Positions 26,648-36,177 of a DNA stretch of 64,000 nucleotides are shown in pieces. The stretch comes from Thermobifida halotolerans. Lineage in GTDB: Bacteria; Actinomycetota; Actinomycetes; Streptosporangiales; Streptosporangiaceae. The stretch spans positions 1,984,001-2,048,000 of the forward strand of contig NZ_CP063196.1 in the NCBI RefSeq assembly GCF_003574835.2, written 5' to 3'. The stretch's first letter is position 1, and the number at the start of each line of letters is the position of its first letter. Both the position numbers and the translations under genes were made by a program. The notes under the pieces were generated by a model. The model ran no database searches and was not told where the DNA came from. It saw nothing but the letters and a program-made list of their open reading frames with translations.

Positions 26648-27645
26648 TTCTTCTCCGTTTCTGCGGCGGCTCCGGCCGCCCGCTGGGCGGCGAGTCGGCG
26701 GTGGGCGTCGATCAGCTCTTCGACGAACTCCTCGGCGGCCCCGTAGGGGTCGGCCAGGCTCCGGTCGTCGACGGCGGCCTCGAGCAGTTCCTCGCGGAGC
26801 CGATCACTGGCGAAGGCGGTGAACCGCGCCCGTCGGCGGGCGTGTTCGTGGGCGGTGCGCCACTGCGTCTGTCCGGTGAACCGGTGGTGCTCGTCCACCG
26901 CGTCGACCAGTTCGGCGACGCCCTCCCGGCGCAGGGCGGAGGCCTTGAGCACGGGGACTCGCCACGGCCGGCTCCCGTCGGGGCCGGTGCGTTCGAACCC
27001 CTGGGAGGCCAGTTCCCTGAAGGTCTGCTCGGCGCCTGGGGTGTCGCCCTTGTTGACCACGACGACGTCGGCGATCTCGGTGATGCCGGCCTTCATCGCC
27101 TGCAGGGCGTCGCCGTAGCCGGGGACGAGCACCAGGGCGACGGTGTGCGCGATCGTGGCGATCTCGAACTCGCCCTGGCCGACGCCGACGGTCTCGACGA
27201 TGACGACGTCCTTGCCCATCGCGTCGAGCACGTCGACCGCGTCGTTGACGGCGGCGGCGAGTCCTCCGGAGGCGCCCCGGGAGGCGAGGGAGCGGATGAA
27301 GACGCCGCTGTCCCCGCTGGAGGTCTCCACCATCCGGTCCCGGTCGCCGAGCAGGGCTCCGCCGCTGAACGGGCTGGAGGGGTCGACCGCGATCACGCCG
27401 ACGGTGCGGCCCCGGTCCCTCAGTTCGCGGATGAGCGCGGAGACGAGTGTGCTCTTGCCCGCTCCGGGTGGCCCTGTGATCCCGATGAGCTGGGCCCTTC
27501 CGCAGTGCGGCGCCAGTGAGCGCAGTACCGCGCGCGCGTCGGCGTGCCCGTTCTCGATCCGGGTGATCAGCCGTCCCGCGTGCAGCGCGCTTCCGGCCAC
27601 CACCTGCTCGGCCTGGTCGGTCGTAGCGTCCACGGGCATCCCCAC
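26644..27645 (-). CDS. meaB: MeaB-type GTPase chaperone of B12 mutase
   Basis: A 333-residue G3E-family GTPase that guards and reloads adenosylcobalamin mutases. The P-loop is GPPGAGKST, switch motifs DPSSPFSGGALLGDRDRM and ETVGVGQGE, and the base-recognition motif is NKGD. The start is GTG at 27645 or ATG at 27639. No clear ribosome site exists and the operator ends only 13 bases upstream, so a leaderless message is plausible. It is the first gene of the mutase operon (meaB, large, small). It is divergent from the crotonase at 27816. Confidence 0.9.
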   Translation of the reverse strand: MGMPVDATTDQAEQVVAGSALHAGRLITRIENGHADARAVLRSLAPHCGRAQLIGITGPPGAGKSTLVSALIRELRDRGRTVGVIAVDPSSPFSGGALLGDRDRMVETSSGDSGVFIRSLASRGASGGLAAAVNDAVDVLDAMGKDVVIVETVGVGQGEFEIATIAHTVALVLVPGYGDALQAMKAGITEIADVVVVNKGDTPGAEQTFRELASQGFERTGPDGSRPWRVPVLKASALRREGVAELVDAVDEHHRFTGQTQWRTAHEHARRRARFTAFASDRLREELLEAAVDDRSLADPYGAAEEFVEELIDAHRRLAAQRAAGAAAETEKK

Positions 27646-27657
27646 AAAAACTATTTC

Positions 27658-27674
27658 TTTACGTTCAACGTTAG
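27658..27674. promoter_or_regulatory. Regulon operator site 6
   Basis: The sequence tttACGTTcAACGTtag has a perfect core. It lies 13 bases from the meaB start and upstream of the divergent crotonase gene. Confidence 0.75.
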
Positions 27675-27815
27675 TCTTGCATATGGTTCAGGGAAATGCC
27701 AACAGTCTGGACAGCGGCGACCGCGATGTGGAATGCCTGGTACCGCACCGGCCGCCAACCCTCTGACGTCGCAGAACGCGCCCGCACCCAGCACGCGAGC
27801 CCAAGGGAGACGCCC

Positions 27816-28613
27816 ATGACCGCCCCCGCACCGCGGACCCTGGAGATCACCGACTCCGGAGCCCGCCTCGACATCGCGCTCAACCGACCCGACGAGCGCA
27901 ACGCGCTCACCTTCGAGGCCTGGGACGACCTCGACCGCGTCATGGCCGGGGTCGAGCGCCGCGACGACCTGCGCGTGGTGACCCTCACCGGCAACGGACC
28001 GGCGTTCTGCGCCGGGGTCGACTTCGCGGCCATCGGCGCCTCGCTGGAGGTGGAGAAGGGCAGCTACCCGTCGTTCATCCGGCGCTGGGCCGCGATCGTG
28101 GACCGCTTCGAGCGCGTTCCCCAGCCCAGCGTCGCCGCGATCAACGGCCCCGTCATCGGAGCCGGTCTGGAGCTGGCTCTGGCCTGCGACATCCGCATCG
28201 CCAGCGACCGGGCGGTGTTCGCCATGCCGCAGATGCGCATGGGCATCGTCCCCGACGTCGGCGGCACCAGCCGACTGGCCCGGGCGACCGGGGAGTCCTT
28301 CGCCAAGGACATGATCCTCACCTCCCGCATCGTCGACGCCGAGGAGGCGCTGCGCGCGGGCATCGTCAGCCGGGTCGTCGAGCACGACCGCCTGGAGGAG
28401 GAACTCGACGGCGTCGCCGCCGCGGTCGAGAGCCTGCCCTGGCCGTCGGCCTACTTCGCCAGCCTCGCCATCGACTGCGGCCCCCGCCTCGACCCCCGGC
28501 GCGCCGCCGACATCGAGGCCCTGGCCGACCAGGTGATGCTCCGCCAGGAGGAGGTGTGGCGAAACATCTCCGACTTCATGGCCGCCAAGGGGCTGCGCGG
28601 ACTGGGCCGGTGA
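27816..28613 (+). CDS. Crotonase-family protein with one changed catalytic position
   Basis: A 265-residue enoyl-CoA hydratase/isomerase family protein. The oxyanion-hole segment PAFCAGVDFAAIG and GAGLELALACD with Glu119 are present, but the second acid is Gln139 (AMPQMRMGIVPD). Loss of one glutamate often goes with isomerase, hydrolase or dehalogenase activity rather than hydration. The ATG at 27816 has AAGGGAG upstream. It diverges from the mutase operon and may act on the mutase product or substrate. Confidence 0.8.
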   Translation: MTAPAPRTLEITDSGARLDIALNRPDERNALTFEAWDDLDRVMAGVERRDDLRVVTLTGNGPAFCAGVDFAAIGASLEVEKGSYPSFIRRWAAIVDRFERVPQPSVAAINGPVIGAGLELALACDIRIASDRAVFAMPQMRMGIVPDVGGTSRLARATGESFAKDMILTSRIVDAEEALRAGIVSRVVEHDRLEEELDGVAAAVESLPWPSAYFASLAIDCGPRLDPRRAADIEALADQVMLRQEEVWRNISDFMAAKGLRGLGR

Positions 28614-28639
28614 CGATTTCTCCCGCAATATTTACACGT

Positions 28640-28656
28640 TTGACGTTGAACGGTAG
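28640..28656. promoter_or_regulatory. Regulon operator site 7 (two overlapping matches)
   Basis: The sequence ttgACGTTgAACGGtag matches 9 of 10 core arm bases. A second overlapping match, ACGTTtGACGT at 28636-28646, also has 9 of 10. It is 58 bases upstream of the seven-gene operon. Confidence 0.65.
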
Positions 28657-28713
28657 ATTCAATCCAGCAGCGCACGGAGGAATCGTGTTCGATCAGGGAG
28701 CCGTGGTGCAACC

Positions 28714-29631
28714 ATGAGCAGCAGCAGAACGAACGGCAAGGTCGTCGCCCTGGAGAGCCTCGGGGACATCGTCCGCGACGGCGAGTCCGTGGCCTTCGGC
28801 GGCGGCTGGTTCGCCAACCACCCGATGGCCGCGGTACGCCAACTGATCCGGGCGGGCCGCAGGGACATCCACGCCATCACGGTCGTCGGCTCGGTCGACA
28901 TGGACCTGATGGCGGCGGCGGGAACACTGGGGCACCTGTCCTTCTCGATGGTCACCCTGGAGGCCTTCGGCCTGGCGCCGAACGTCCGCGGGGGCATCGA
29001 GTCGGGCAGCCTGCCGTTCACCGAGTACACCGGCCTGGGCCTCCTGATCGGCCTGGAGGCGCAGGGGCGCGGCATGCCCTACCTGCCCTACCGGGGCCCC
29101 TTCGGCTCCGACATCCCGGGACGCTACCCCGACATCTACGCCACCACCACCTGCCCCTTCACGGGCGAGGAGCTCACCGCGGTGCGCGCCCTGCAGCCCG
29201 ACGTCGCGATCGTGCACGCCCTGCGTGCCGACGCCGAGGGCAACGCCCAGTGGGACGGCACCTCCGGCCCCGACGTGGAGATGGCCAAGGCCGCCAAGCG
29301 GGTGATCGTCACCTGCGAGGAGGTCGTCGACCGGCAGGTGATCGTCGACAACGCGCACATGACCAAACTCCCCGGCTACTACGTCGACGCGGTGATCGAG
29401 GCCCCCTTCGGCGCCCACCCCACGTCGCACGTCCCCCGCTACGCCATGGACGCCTGGGAGCTCATGGGCTACGCCGCCGCCGCGGGCGACCCCGCCGCGA
29501 TCGCCGAATACGTCGCACAGATCAGCGGCGAGACCGAGGAGGGCTACCGGACCCGGGTGCTGAAGGGCCGCGACAGCGTCCTCAGCGCCCTCGTCGACGC
29601 GGCCGAAGTCATCGAGGGAGCGCAAGCGTGA
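28714..29631 (+). CDS. CoA-transferase family protein, alpha subunit
   Basis: A 305-residue class I CoA-transferase alpha subunit (glutaconate CoA-transferase A/IpdA-like). FGGGWFANHPMAAVRQLIRA near 31-50 is the typical N-terminal glycine-rich start, and ALQPDVAIVHALRADAEGNA is the family mid-domain motif. Members move CoA between acids or, as in IpdAB of steroid catabolism, hydrolyse a cyclic diketone CoA ester. It is first in a seven-gene plus-strand operon. The stop overlaps the beta-subunit start (GTGA). Confidence 0.82.
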   Translation: MSSSRTNGKVVALESLGDIVRDGESVAFGGGWFANHPMAAVRQLIRAGRRDIHAITVVGSVDMDLMAAAGTLGHLSFSMVTLEAFGLAPNVRGGIESGSLPFTEYTGLGLLIGLEAQGRGMPYLPYRGPFGSDIPGRYPDIYATTTCPFTGEELTAVRALQPDVAIVHALRADAEGNAQWDGTSGPDVEMAKAAKRVIVTCEEVVDRQVIVDNAHMTKLPGYYVDAVIEAPFGAHPTSHVPRYAMDAWELMGYAAAAGDPAAIAEYVAQISGETEEGYRTRVLKGRDSVLSALVDAAEVIEGAQA

Positions 29632-30479
29632 CCGACTACGAGATCCACGAACTCATGACCTGCCGCGTCGCGGCCGAGGTCGACAACGACGGCGTCACCG
29701 TGATGGGGTCGTTCACCCCCCTGGCCTACGCCTCCTACATGCTGGCCAAGCTGACCCACGCCCAAGACGCCTACCTGGTGGGCTTCGACGCGGTGGGCAT
29801 GGCCCCGGTCCAGTTGTCCTTCACCGGCGCCGAGGCCTCCGCCTACAAGGGCGCGGCCTGCCGCTGGGGCATGCTGACCGAGATCAACTCCATCCACCTG
29901 GCCAACCACGGCGGGGTCGAGGCCGTCTCCTCGGCCCAGTTCGACGGTAGCGGAGCGATCAACCTGTCGGCGATCGGACCGTTCGACGCGCCCAAGGTCC
30001 GCCTGCCCGGCGGCGCCGGAGCGGCCGAGGTGATCAAGATGTACCGCAAGATGATCGCCTACTTCGGCAACCACAACCCGCGGACCCTGGTCGACAAGGT
30101 CCAGTTCGTGACCGGCACCCGCTGGAAGGTCGGCGACCGGGCACGCGAGGAGGCCGGTCTGCAGCCCGGCCCCATCGTGGTCGTCACCAACCTCGCCGTG
30201 CTGGTCAAGGACGACGACGACCGCCCCTTCCGCATCGAGAGCGTGCACCCCGGCGTCGACGTGCGGACCGTCGTCGACAACACCGGCTTCGAACTGCAGG
30301 TGCCCGCCGACGTCCCGGTCACCGCCGAGCCGACCCAGGAGCAGCTCGACCTGCTGCGCAACCGGATCGACCCCTTCGGGACGGTGAAGTTCGACTTCGT
30401 CTCCGGCAGGGAGCGCCTCTCCTACCTCAAGGAGATCCTCGACGCCGAGTGGGACCGAGCGGCTGCGAGGCTGGCATGA
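29628..30479 (+). CDS. CoA-transferase family protein, beta subunit
   Basis: A 283-residue beta subunit paired with the gene before it. The segments DGSGAINLSAIGPFDAPKVR and LPGGAGAAEVIKMYRKM and the C-terminal VHPGVDVRTVVDNTGFELQV fit the family. I could not place the catalytic Glu with confidence; the usual GxGxAN/GE motif is not obvious, so a hydrolase rather than transferase reaction should be considered. The stop overlaps the SDR start (ATGA). Confidence 0.8.
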   Translation: MTDYEIHELMTCRVAAEVDNDGVTVMGSFTPLAYASYMLAKLTHAQDAYLVGFDAVGMAPVQLSFTGAEASAYKGAACRWGMLTEINSIHLANHGGVEAVSSAQFDGSGAINLSAIGPFDAPKVRLPGGAGAAEVIKMYRKMIAYFGNHNPRTLVDKVQFVTGTRWKVGDRAREEAGLQPGPIVVVTNLAVLVKDDDDRPFRIESVHPGVDVRTVVDNTGFELQVPADVPVTAEPTQEQLDLLRNRIDPFGTVKFDFVSGRERLSYLKEILDAEWDRAAARLA

Positions 30480-31252
30480 GCGTCTTCGACCGGTTCAGTC
30501 TCGAGGGCAGGGTCGCGATCGTGACCGGCGCCTCCTCCGGGTTGGGCGTCACCTTCGCCCTGGCCCTCGCAGAAGCCGGCGCCGACGTCGCGCTCGGCGC
30601 CCGCCGCACCCAACTCCTGGACGAGACCAAGGGCAGGATCGAGGCGCTCGGCCGCCGCTGCGTCGCGGTCCGCACCGACGTGGCCGACCCGGCCGACTGC
30701 GAGGCCCTCGTCGCCGCGGCACGCGACCGGCTCGGCGGCGCGGACATCCTGGTCAACAACGCCGGCGTGGGCCGCGTCGTGCCCTCCCACAGGGACGACC
30801 CCGCCGAGTTCGCCCGGGTCCTGCAGACCAACCTGGTCGGGGCCTACCAGATGGCGCAGGCCTTCGGCCGGGCCTGCATCGCCGCCAAGCACGGCGGCTC
30901 CATCATCAACGTGTCGTCCGTGCTCGGCATGGTCTCCACCGACGCCCCGCAGTCCGCCTACAGCGCCTCCAAGGCCGGCCTGCTCGGCATCACCCGCGAC
31001 CTGGCGATGCAGTGGACCCTGCGGCGCGGCATCCGCGTCAACGCACTGGTCCCGGGCCTGATCCACTCCGACATGACCGCGGCGATCGAGGCGGACGAGC
31101 AGGCCGAGGCCAGCGCGCTGGCCAGCATCCCGATGCGCCGCCTCGGCGACGCCGACGAACTGGTGGGCGCCCTGCTGCTGCTCGCCTCCGACGCGGGCAG
31201 CTACATGACCGGGTCCTTCCTCGTGGTCGACGGCGGCTGGACGGCGCAGTGA
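30476..31252 (+). CDS. Short-chain dehydrogenase/reductase, paralogue of the 7574 gene
   Basis: A 258-residue classical SDR: TGASSGLG (17-24), NNAG, catalytic Ser, AYSASK with Tyr and Lys. It matches the SDR at 7574-8350 across the whole length, including AQAFGRACIAAKHGGSI and RDLAMQW. It is placed between the CoA-transferase-like genes and an ACAD10/11-type dehydrogenase. In the levulinate pathway the SDR reduces the oxoacyl-CoA to the hydroxyacyl-CoA that is then phosphorylated; the same role fits here but is inferred. It overlaps its neighbours at both ends. Confidence 0.87.
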   Translation: MSVFDRFSLEGRVAIVTGASSGLGVTFALALAEAGADVALGARRTQLLDETKGRIEALGRRCVAVRTDVADPADCEALVAAARDRLGGADILVNNAGVGRVVPSHRDDPAEFARVLQTNLVGAYQMAQAFGRACIAAKHGGSIINVSSVLGMVSTDAPQSAYSASKAGLLGITRDLAMQWTLRRGIRVNALVPGLIHSDMTAAIEADEQAEASALASIPMRRLGDADELVGALLLLASDAGSYMTGSFLVVDGGWTAQ

Positions 31253-32454
31253 CGGCCTTCGACACCGCGCTCGACCCGGAGGTCGAGGAGCTGCGCGACC
31301 GCGTCCGCGCGTTCGTCCGCGACGAGGCGATCCCCGCCGAGCGGGAACTGCTCGCCACGGGGGCGGAGCCGACCGAGGAACTGCGCCGCCGGCTCCAGCG
31401 GTCGGCCGCCTCCGCCGGGCTGCTCTCCCCCACCGCGCCCACGCGGTGGGGCGGCCTCGGCCTGTCGATGTCCGCGCAGGCCGTCATCCTCATGGAGGCC
31501 GGCTACGGCCTGCTCGGTCCACTCGCCCTCAACTGCGCGGCGCCCGACGAGGGCAACATGCACCTGATGAACCGGGTGGCCACACCCGAGCAGCGGGAGA
31601 GGTACCTCGCCCCGCTGGTCGGCGGCGCGGTCCGGTCCTGCTTCGCGATGACCGAGCCGAGCCCCGGCGTCGGATCGGATCCGTCCATGCTCAGCACCTC
31701 GGCCCACCGGGACGGCGACGCCTGGGTGATCAACGGCCGCAAGTGGTACATCACCGGCGCGGACGGGGCGGCCTGGACGATCTGCATGGCGCGCACCCCC
31801 GAGCACGGGGACAGCCCCGCCGGCGCGACGATGTTCCTCGTCGACGCCGACAACCCCGGAATGCGGATCGTCCGGCACATCGACAGCCTCGACAAGGGGT
31901 TCGTCGGCGGCCACTGCGAGGTGGTCTTCGACGACTGCCGGGTCGCTCCCGACGCCGTGCTGGGCGAGGTGGGCAGGGGCTTCGCCTACGCCCAGGTGCG
32001 GCTGGCGCCCGCCCGCCTCACCCACTGCATGCGCTGGCTGGGGCTGGCCCGGCGCGCCCAGGACATGGCGCTGGACCGCGCCGCCGAACGCGAGGCGTTC
32101 GGCAGCAGGCTCAGCGAACTGGGCATGGTCCAGCAGATGCTCGCCGACAGCGAGATCGACCTGGCCGCCTCCCGCACCCTGATCGCCCACACCGCGTGGC
32201 TGATGGACCGGGGCGAACGGGCGTCGGCGGAGAGTTCCGTCGCCAAGACGTTCGTCGCCGAGGCGGTGGGCCGGATCGTGGACCGGGCGGTGCAGATCCA
32301 CGGCGCCCTCGGAATCTCCCACGACCTTCCGCTCTCACTGTTCCTGCGGGAGGTCCGCCCGTTCCGCATCTACGACGGCGCCTCCGAGGTGCACCGGATG
32401 TCCATCGCCAGGCGGGCCGTGCGCCGCCGCGCCGCCGACCGTGCAGCCCAGTGA
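31249..32454 (+). CDS. ACAD10/11-type acyl-CoA dehydrogenase
   Basis: A 401-residue acyl-CoA dehydrogenase-fold protein. The FAD/substrate motif is FAMTEPSPGVGSDPSM. At the usual catalytic Glu site it has Asp in IYDGASEVHRM, and the DG-x-x-EVH signature is that of human ACAD10/ACAD11, whose dehydrogenase domain acts on phosphorylated hydroxyacyl-CoA. The matching kinase domain, fused in ACAD11, is a separate gene at 34095 in this operon. The predicted job is elimination of phosphate from a phospho-acyl-CoA to give an enoyl-CoA. GTG start overlaps the SDR stop. Confidence 0.82.
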   Translation: MTAFDTALDPEVEELRDRVRAFVRDEAIPAERELLATGAEPTEELRRRLQRSAASAGLLSPTAPTRWGGLGLSMSAQAVILMEAGYGLLGPLALNCAAPDEGNMHLMNRVATPEQRERYLAPLVGGAVRSCFAMTEPSPGVGSDPSMLSTSAHRDGDAWVINGRKWYITGADGAAWTICMARTPEHGDSPAGATMFLVDADNPGMRIVRHIDSLDKGFVGGHCEVVFDDCRVAPDAVLGEVGRGFAYAQVRLAPARLTHCMRWLGLARRAQDMALDRAAEREAFGSRLSELGMVQQMLADSEIDLAASRTLIAHTAWLMDRGERASAESSVAKTFVAEAVGRIVDRAVQIHGALGISHDLPLSLFLREVRPFRIYDGASEVHRMSIARRAVRRRAADRAAQ

Positions 32455-32471
32455 ACAGAAAGGAATTCCCC

Positions 32472-33319
32472 GTGCCCAGTCTTGCAGTGGTCGGAGCCGG
32501 CCTGATGGGCTCCGGCATCGCCCAGGTCGCCGCCGTCGCGGGCTACGACGTGGCCGTCCAGGACGTCAGCGAGGAGCAGCTCGCCCGCGCCCTCGGCGAG
32601 ATCGAGTCGTCGCTGCGGCGGCTGGAGAAGAAGGGCCGACTCACCTCCGAGCAGGTGGGCCAGACCCTCGGGCGGATCACCACCACCACCGACCTGGCGA
32701 GTGCGGCCCGCGACGCCGACGTCGTGGTCGAGGCCATCGTCGAGAAACTGGACGCCAAGCAGGAGGTGTTCCGCGCACTCGACCGGATCTGCGGGCCGGA
32801 GGCGGTGCTGGCCACCAACACCAGCGCCCTGCCGATCACCCGGATCGCCTCGGTGACCAGCCGCCCCGAGCGGGTGGTGGGCACCCACTTCTTCTCCCCG
32901 GTACCGATGATGAGGCTGTGCGAGGTCGTCCGCGGCGTCAAGACCAGCGACGAGACCCTGGCCAGGGCCAGGTCCTTCGCCGAGGACCTGGGCAAGACCT
33001 GCGTGGTGGTCAACCGCGACATCGCCGGATTCGTCACCACCCGGCTGATCGTGGCGCTCAGCGTCGAGGCGGTGAAGCTGGTCGAGAGCGGGGTGGCCAC
33101 CGCCGAGGACATCGACACCGCCTGCCGCCTGGGCTTCGGCCACGCCATGGGCCCGCTGGAGACCATGGACCTCACCGGCATCGACGTGTTCGTCAACGCC
33201 TCCCGCAACATCCACACCGACACCGCCGACCCCAAGTTCCACCCGCCGGAACTGTCGGTCCGCAAGGCCGCCGCCGGAGAACTGGGCCGCAAGAGCGGCA
33301 GGGGCTGGTACGAGCACTC

Positions 33320-33323
<4 letters not shown>
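32472..33323 (+). CDS. 3-hydroxyacyl-CoA dehydrogenase
   Basis: A 283-residue single-domain-pair enzyme of the 3-hydroxybutyryl-CoA dehydrogenase (PaaH/FadB2) type, oxidising 3-hydroxyacyl-CoA with NAD. The dinucleotide motif is GAGLMGSG (8-15), followed by DVSEEQL, the catalytic His is in GTHFFSPVPMM, and the C-terminal domain has GHAMGPLETMDLTGIDV. GTG at 32472 has AAAGGA seven bases upstream. With the downstream crotonase it gives a standard hydration/oxidation pair. Confidence 0.9.
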
Positions 33324-34094
<771 letters not shown>

Positions 34095-34105
<11 letters not shown>

Positions 34106-35129
34106 ACCCGCCGCGGGGACCGACCGGCTCGTCGGACTGGACCTGGAGCGGCTGACGCCGTACCTGGAGTCCGCCGTGGGGCTGGCCGGTCCCCTGCGGG
34201 CCTCCCTGATCGCCGGAGGCCGCTCCAACCTGACCTACCGCCTCACCGACGGCCGCGCGGACTGGGTGCTGCGGCGGCCGCCGGTCGGCCACGTGCTGCC
34301 CACCGCCCACGACATGGCCCGCGAGTACCGCGTCATCGACGCGCTCCACGGCACCGGCGTCCCGGTCCCCGCGCCCGTGGTGCTCTGCCGGGACCGCGAC
34401 GTGCTCGGCGCCGACTTCTACGTGATGGAGCGGGTCGAGGGCCCGGTGCTGCGCGGCGCCGAGGACACCGCGGGCCTGGCCCCCGAGGAGGCTGAGCGCT
34501 GCGCGCTGTCCCTGGTGGAGACGCTGGTCGCGCTGCACGCCACCGACCCCGCCGTGCTGGAGGGCTTCGGCCGCCCCGAGGGGTTCACCGCCCGCCAGGT
34601 CTCGCGGTGGGCCAGGCAGTGGTCGCTGTCGGCGACCCGGGAACTGCCGGAGGTGGCCGAACTGGTGGGCCGCCTGGAGCGCGCCGTGCCGCCCGCGCAG
34701 CGGGTGAGCGTGGTCCACGGGGACTACCGACTGGACAACGTGATCTTCGCCCCCGACGGCGGCGGGATCGCCGCGGTCATCGACTGGGAGCTGTCCACCC
34801 TGGGCGATCCGCTGACCGACCTGGGGCTGCTGCTGGTCTACTGGGACCCGGTCACCGAGGACGTGACCGGCACCCGGCACGCGGCGAGCGCCAACCCCGG
34901 CTTCCCCGACCGGGACGCGCTGGCCCGCGCCTACGCCGACGCCTCCGGGCTGGACCTGTCCCCGCTCGACTTCTACGTGGCGTTCGGCTACCTCAAACTG
35001 GCGGTGATCGCCGAGGGCATCCACTCCCGCTACCTGGCCGGGCAGACCGTCGGTGAGGGCTTCGAGCGGGCCGGCGCCGCGGTGCCCCGCCTGGTGGCGG
35101 CCGGACTGGCGGTGCTGGACGGCCCCTGA
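34095..35129 (+). CDS. APH-family kinase, ACAD10/11 kinase-domain type
   Basis: A 344-residue aminoglycoside-phosphotransferase-fold kinase. The N-lobe begins GGRSNLTYRL, the catalytic loop is HGDYRLDN at 208-215 (Asp210, Asn215) and the metal Asp230 is in VIDWELSTLGDP. These match the N-terminal domain of ACAD11 closely. It is the last gene of the operon, overlapping the hydratase, and its dehydrogenase partner is at 31249. Together they look like a split ACAD11: phosphorylation of a hydroxyacyl-CoA, then elimination. An antibiotic-resistance role is very unlikely in this setting. Confidence 0.83.
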
Positions 35130-35151
35130 CCGCCGCTGTTTCCACACATCG

Positions 35152-35186
35152 CACGGCCGCCGCCTCCGAGGGAGGCGGCGGCCGTG
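35152..35186 (+). terminator. Hairpin after the kinase gene
   Basis: Perfect 16-bp arms at 35152-35167 and 35171-35186 with loop GAG, beginning 23 bases past the stop. It ends the 28714-35129 operon. Confidence 0.75.
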
Positions 35187-35305
35187 GCGTTGTCCGAGGC
35201 CGTGACCGTGTCACCGGGCCGACCAGTCCCGGTGCGGCCCCGGAAGGGATGGTGTCCGCGCGGGGTCCTCCGTCCGGACACCACCACAGTAATTCCGCAA
35301 AACGG

Positions 35306-35322
35306 TTGACGTTACACGTTAG
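35306..35322. promoter_or_regulatory. Regulon operator site 8
   Basis: The sequence ttgACGTTaCACGTtag matches 9 of 10 core arm bases. The gene it serves at 35426 is now broken. Confidence 0.6.
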
Positions 35323-35425
35323 AAACGCTTACCTTCTCTGTGAGGTAGCTCACAGGGACGGCGCTAGCCGTGTCCTCTGGGAGATCAACGCCGACGTACG
35401 ACCTCCTGGTCAGGGGCCGCACACC

Positions 35426-35930
35426 ATGACGAACACCGCGGAAACCGCCGACCACCGACTCATCGACCGGGCCGCCGTCATCACCGGCGGCGGACAGGGC
35501 ATGGGCGCCGCCGAGACACGGCTCTTCGCGGCCGCCGGCGCGCACGTGGTGATCGCCGACGTCCAGGAGGAGCCGGGCCGCACACTGGTGGAGGAACTGG
35601 GAGAGCGGGCGCGGTTCGTTCGCATGGACGTCTCCTCACCGCAGGACTGGGCTCTCCTCATCGACTCCCTCGACGGCTGGCCGCCGCCACGGAATCCGGG
35701 TCAACACGATCCTGCCGGGACACATCGCCACCTCCATGCACGCCAAGGTCGAAGGCGCAAGGGACACCAGGCTCTACAGCCGCCTGGCCCCCGGCCGGGG
35801 CGGCACTCCCGAGGAGGTGGCACGCCTGGCCCTGTTCCTCGCCTCCGACGCCAGCTCCTACCTGACCGGAACCGACATCACCGTCGACGGCGGACTCACC
35901 GCGGCCCTCCCCTCCCTCAAACAGGGATAG
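35426..35930 (+). pseudogene. SDR pseudogene with internal deletion
   Basis: The first part, from ATG at 35426, encodes a normal SDR N-terminus (AAVITGGGQGMGAAETRLFA followed by VVIADVQEE). At about 35680 the frame jumps straight to the C-terminal third (IRVNTILPGHIATSMHA, then LFLASDASSYLTGTDITVDG) in another frame, ending at 35930. The middle section with the Asn, Ser, Tyr and Lys catalytic residues is missing, roughly 200 bases. It cannot be functional. It retains the upstream operator. Confidence 0.8.
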
Positions 35931-36177
35931 GCGAGCCGACCGGGACCACTGCCGCACGGTGCGGCCTCTGCCCTCCCGGTGGCCGCACGGTTCGCCTGTC
36001 CGGCAGCGCTTCTCCGGCGGGCACGGCGACCTTGCCCGTGCCGCTGCGGCGTTCGGGGGACACCGCCGGGCCACGGGCGGCCGGCCACTTCGCCCCCTCC
36101 CGTACAGGGCACAGTCACCACCCGTGACCGGCCCCCGGCGTCAACAATCAGAGACCACCCGCACGAGAGGACTTTCC

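Noticed and set aside
35959-36177. N-terminal extension of the NTF2-like protein at 36178
   Set aside because: The upstream frame is open but has a non-coding composition, and the TTG at 36178 has a well-placed AGAGG.
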